Part shown: positions 6,901-7,028 of the stretch, piece by piece | Position numbering within the stretch: the stretch's first letter is position 1 | Layout: every line of letters begins with the position of its first letter | Source: Desulfobacterales bacterium | GTDB taxonomy: Bacteria > Desulfobacterota > Dissulfuribacteria > Dissulfuribacterales > JAMONC01 | NCBI GenBank assembly: GCA_027066725.1 | Contig: JAMONC010000308.1 | Coordinates: 1 to 7,028 of the forward strand | DNA: 7,028 nt | Direction: 5' to 3' | Notes under the pieces: generated by a model | Seen by the model: only the letters and a program-made list of their open reading frames with translations | The model's database searches: none | What the model was told of the DNA's origin: nothing | Program-made: the position numbers and the translations under genes

Positions 6901-7028
6901 TAGATATGAATATGCCAGACTGGGATGGTATTGAGACTTTTAATAGATTAAAAGAATTAGATCCAGATATTCCTGTAATATTATCTACTGGTTATAGTGA
7001 AGATGAAAGATTAAAGGTATTTAAAGAG
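3933..7028 (+). CDS. Hybrid sensor histidine kinase, PAS-PAS-GAF-PAS-PAS-HisKA-HATPase-REC (C-terminus off the right edge)
   Basis: Signal-transducing kinase, open for 1032 codons to the window edge. There is no signal peptide or membrane helix, so it senses in the cytosol. Domains in order: PAS at about 15-120 (ending in a DITE segment), PAS at 131-250, GAF-like at 263-427, PAS at 435-553, and PAS with PAC at 567-680. The HisKA segment follows with LAGGIAHDFNN, H704 being the expected phosphorylated histidine. The ATPase domain has the N box NLAINAID (811-818), DSGPGM (845-850) and GKGTGLGL (869-876). A receiver domain starts near 940 with D945/D946 and phospho-acceptor D991 (DMNMP); S1018-T1019 precede GYS. 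The conserved receiver lysine lies beyond the window. The HDFNN type of kinase often works in phosphorelays with response regulators or HPt proteins. No DNA-binding domain is visible. The start at 3933 has only a weak GGGA at 3920-3923. The signal and target are unknown; the PAS and GAF domains could bind small ligands, but no cofactor motif stands out. Confidence 0.93.
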   Translation, partial: MEEKINLKNIESAFLIFDLIEDPILQLDPELRIIRANKSAKRHWGNDIEGRFLFDIVKASNEIEQLKSTILSKTDETYKIELTCWSLAFKEPRIFELVGKWYKLDKVSFFAVLRDITELERLRKQEQEKSNWLNSLIESFPEHICLKDSKGRWIYANKYFLDKFGITEEDYKNRTNEEIAEIHPIYKEVLRIASLTDKAAIEKKGILRTVHTIPTYKNEICTLDIIKAPIYGQDGTFCGLLILGREITDIIKAEKEKTILNRYLRAVTDLSTLLFKSQNIYKAMQEGVKILGIAAEATRCYWAEFSYKNGELDDIICRARWSATKDCKPHPDGSIFLKSKEFRAFVERLKKGSFIKISKNRKLSKEEEALLEFRQSKSILILPIHIKKKFVGLMGFDSEVIKPWADQETELLEIGIHNLSLALEREKYIEVVRLNQQLIEASPDLIAAVDLNLKYILVNNSFCNWIGESRERLLESNIEKIKSSRKSIKELIKTIKKVIKTKEADTIRLWTIKDNKRCFLSFTCFPLIKTIDNQEQLNGVGIIARDLTDIELVQEQLKAKSEQLIRLNTAVEQLPVSVIISNAEGKIEYVNKNFEKVTGYSKSEVIGRHACFYKSKNQSKDTYKYLWETINSGNVWQGRIINTNKNGKDFIEEAVISPVKDSNGNITGFVAVKEDVTEKLTLEEELKRAQRLEAIASLAGGIAHDFNNILAGLSGYISILKHKFKDPDIQRIANNMEKAVTRATGVTKQILSLSKQIEVPKQAVNLLDVLKDMISMLEETTDRRIKFNLEAPNRIPLIIGDIAQLYQIFLNLAINAIDVMPQGGNIEFKIEVDKEKDSIIVEVKDSGPGMKPEIIEQIFDPFFTTKPPGKGTGLGLTMCKRLVEAHNGKIYVQSEIGKGTKFIIHFPIAKQDQLEKLTKEGIIGSDIIEDQSRLFGKNPIILVVDDEPMIRETLNDMLNSLGYKVYTASSGQESIKLFKMLNGNVDVAIVDMNMPDWDGIETFNRLKELDPDIPVILSTGYSEDERLKVFKE

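Noticed and set aside
1..7028. Mobile element, CRISPR, defence system or prophage
   Set aside because: No transposase, integrase, direct-repeat array, nuclease/toxin pair or phage structural gene is visible on either strand, and base composition looks even across the window.

Overview
This is an AT-rich window (about one third G+C by eye) from a bacterium, almost certainly an anaerobe or facultative respirer. It encodes a membrane Rieske/cytochrome b quinol-oxidising module with an exported multiheme cytochrome c. Gene content and protein style fit Desulfobacterota-like or other low-GC, metal- or sulfur-respiring lineages. No gene here fixes the genus, and I do not claim one. Coding density is very high: the largest gene-free stretch is the 74-base divergent intergenic region 3572-3645. 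No tRNA, rRNA, CRISPR array, insertion sequence or prophage gene was seen.

Left side (1-3571, minus strand, read right to left): six closely packed genes that look like one operon. They are queH (epoxyqueuosine reductase), a DUF2905 membrane protein, a Tat-exported Rieske [2Fe-2S] protein, a seven-helix cytochrome b, a 106-residue protein I do not recognise, and a multiheme cytochrome c whose C-terminus runs off the left edge. Spacing is 18, 7, 0 and 49 nt, and the last pair overlaps by 20 nt. The last four genes make a coherent quinol:multiheme-cytochrome c oxidoreductase. Cytochrome b would take electrons from (mena)quinol, the Rieske protein would take the high-potential electron, and the multiheme cytochrome would replace a mono-heme cytochrome c1 and pass electrons into the periplasm.

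Centre (3572-3645): divergent promoter candidates with overlapping -35 regions and an 18-bp inverted repeat between them. The left promoter sits so close to the queH ATG that its transcript would be nearly leaderless.

Right side (3646-7028, plus strand): a half-size TMEM165/GDT1-family cation transporter with a GTG start and strong ribosome binding site. After 17 nt follows a large cytosolic hybrid sensor kinase (PAS-PAS-GAF-PAS-PAS-HisKA-HATPase-receiver). It is still open at the right edge, cut inside its receiver domain.

Points most worth following are the unknown 106-residue protein inside the bc-type operon, the non-standard GPWF at the expected Qo PEWY position, the cytochrome with at least eight hemes including one CX4CH site, and the balanced-charge half-size GDT1 protein.
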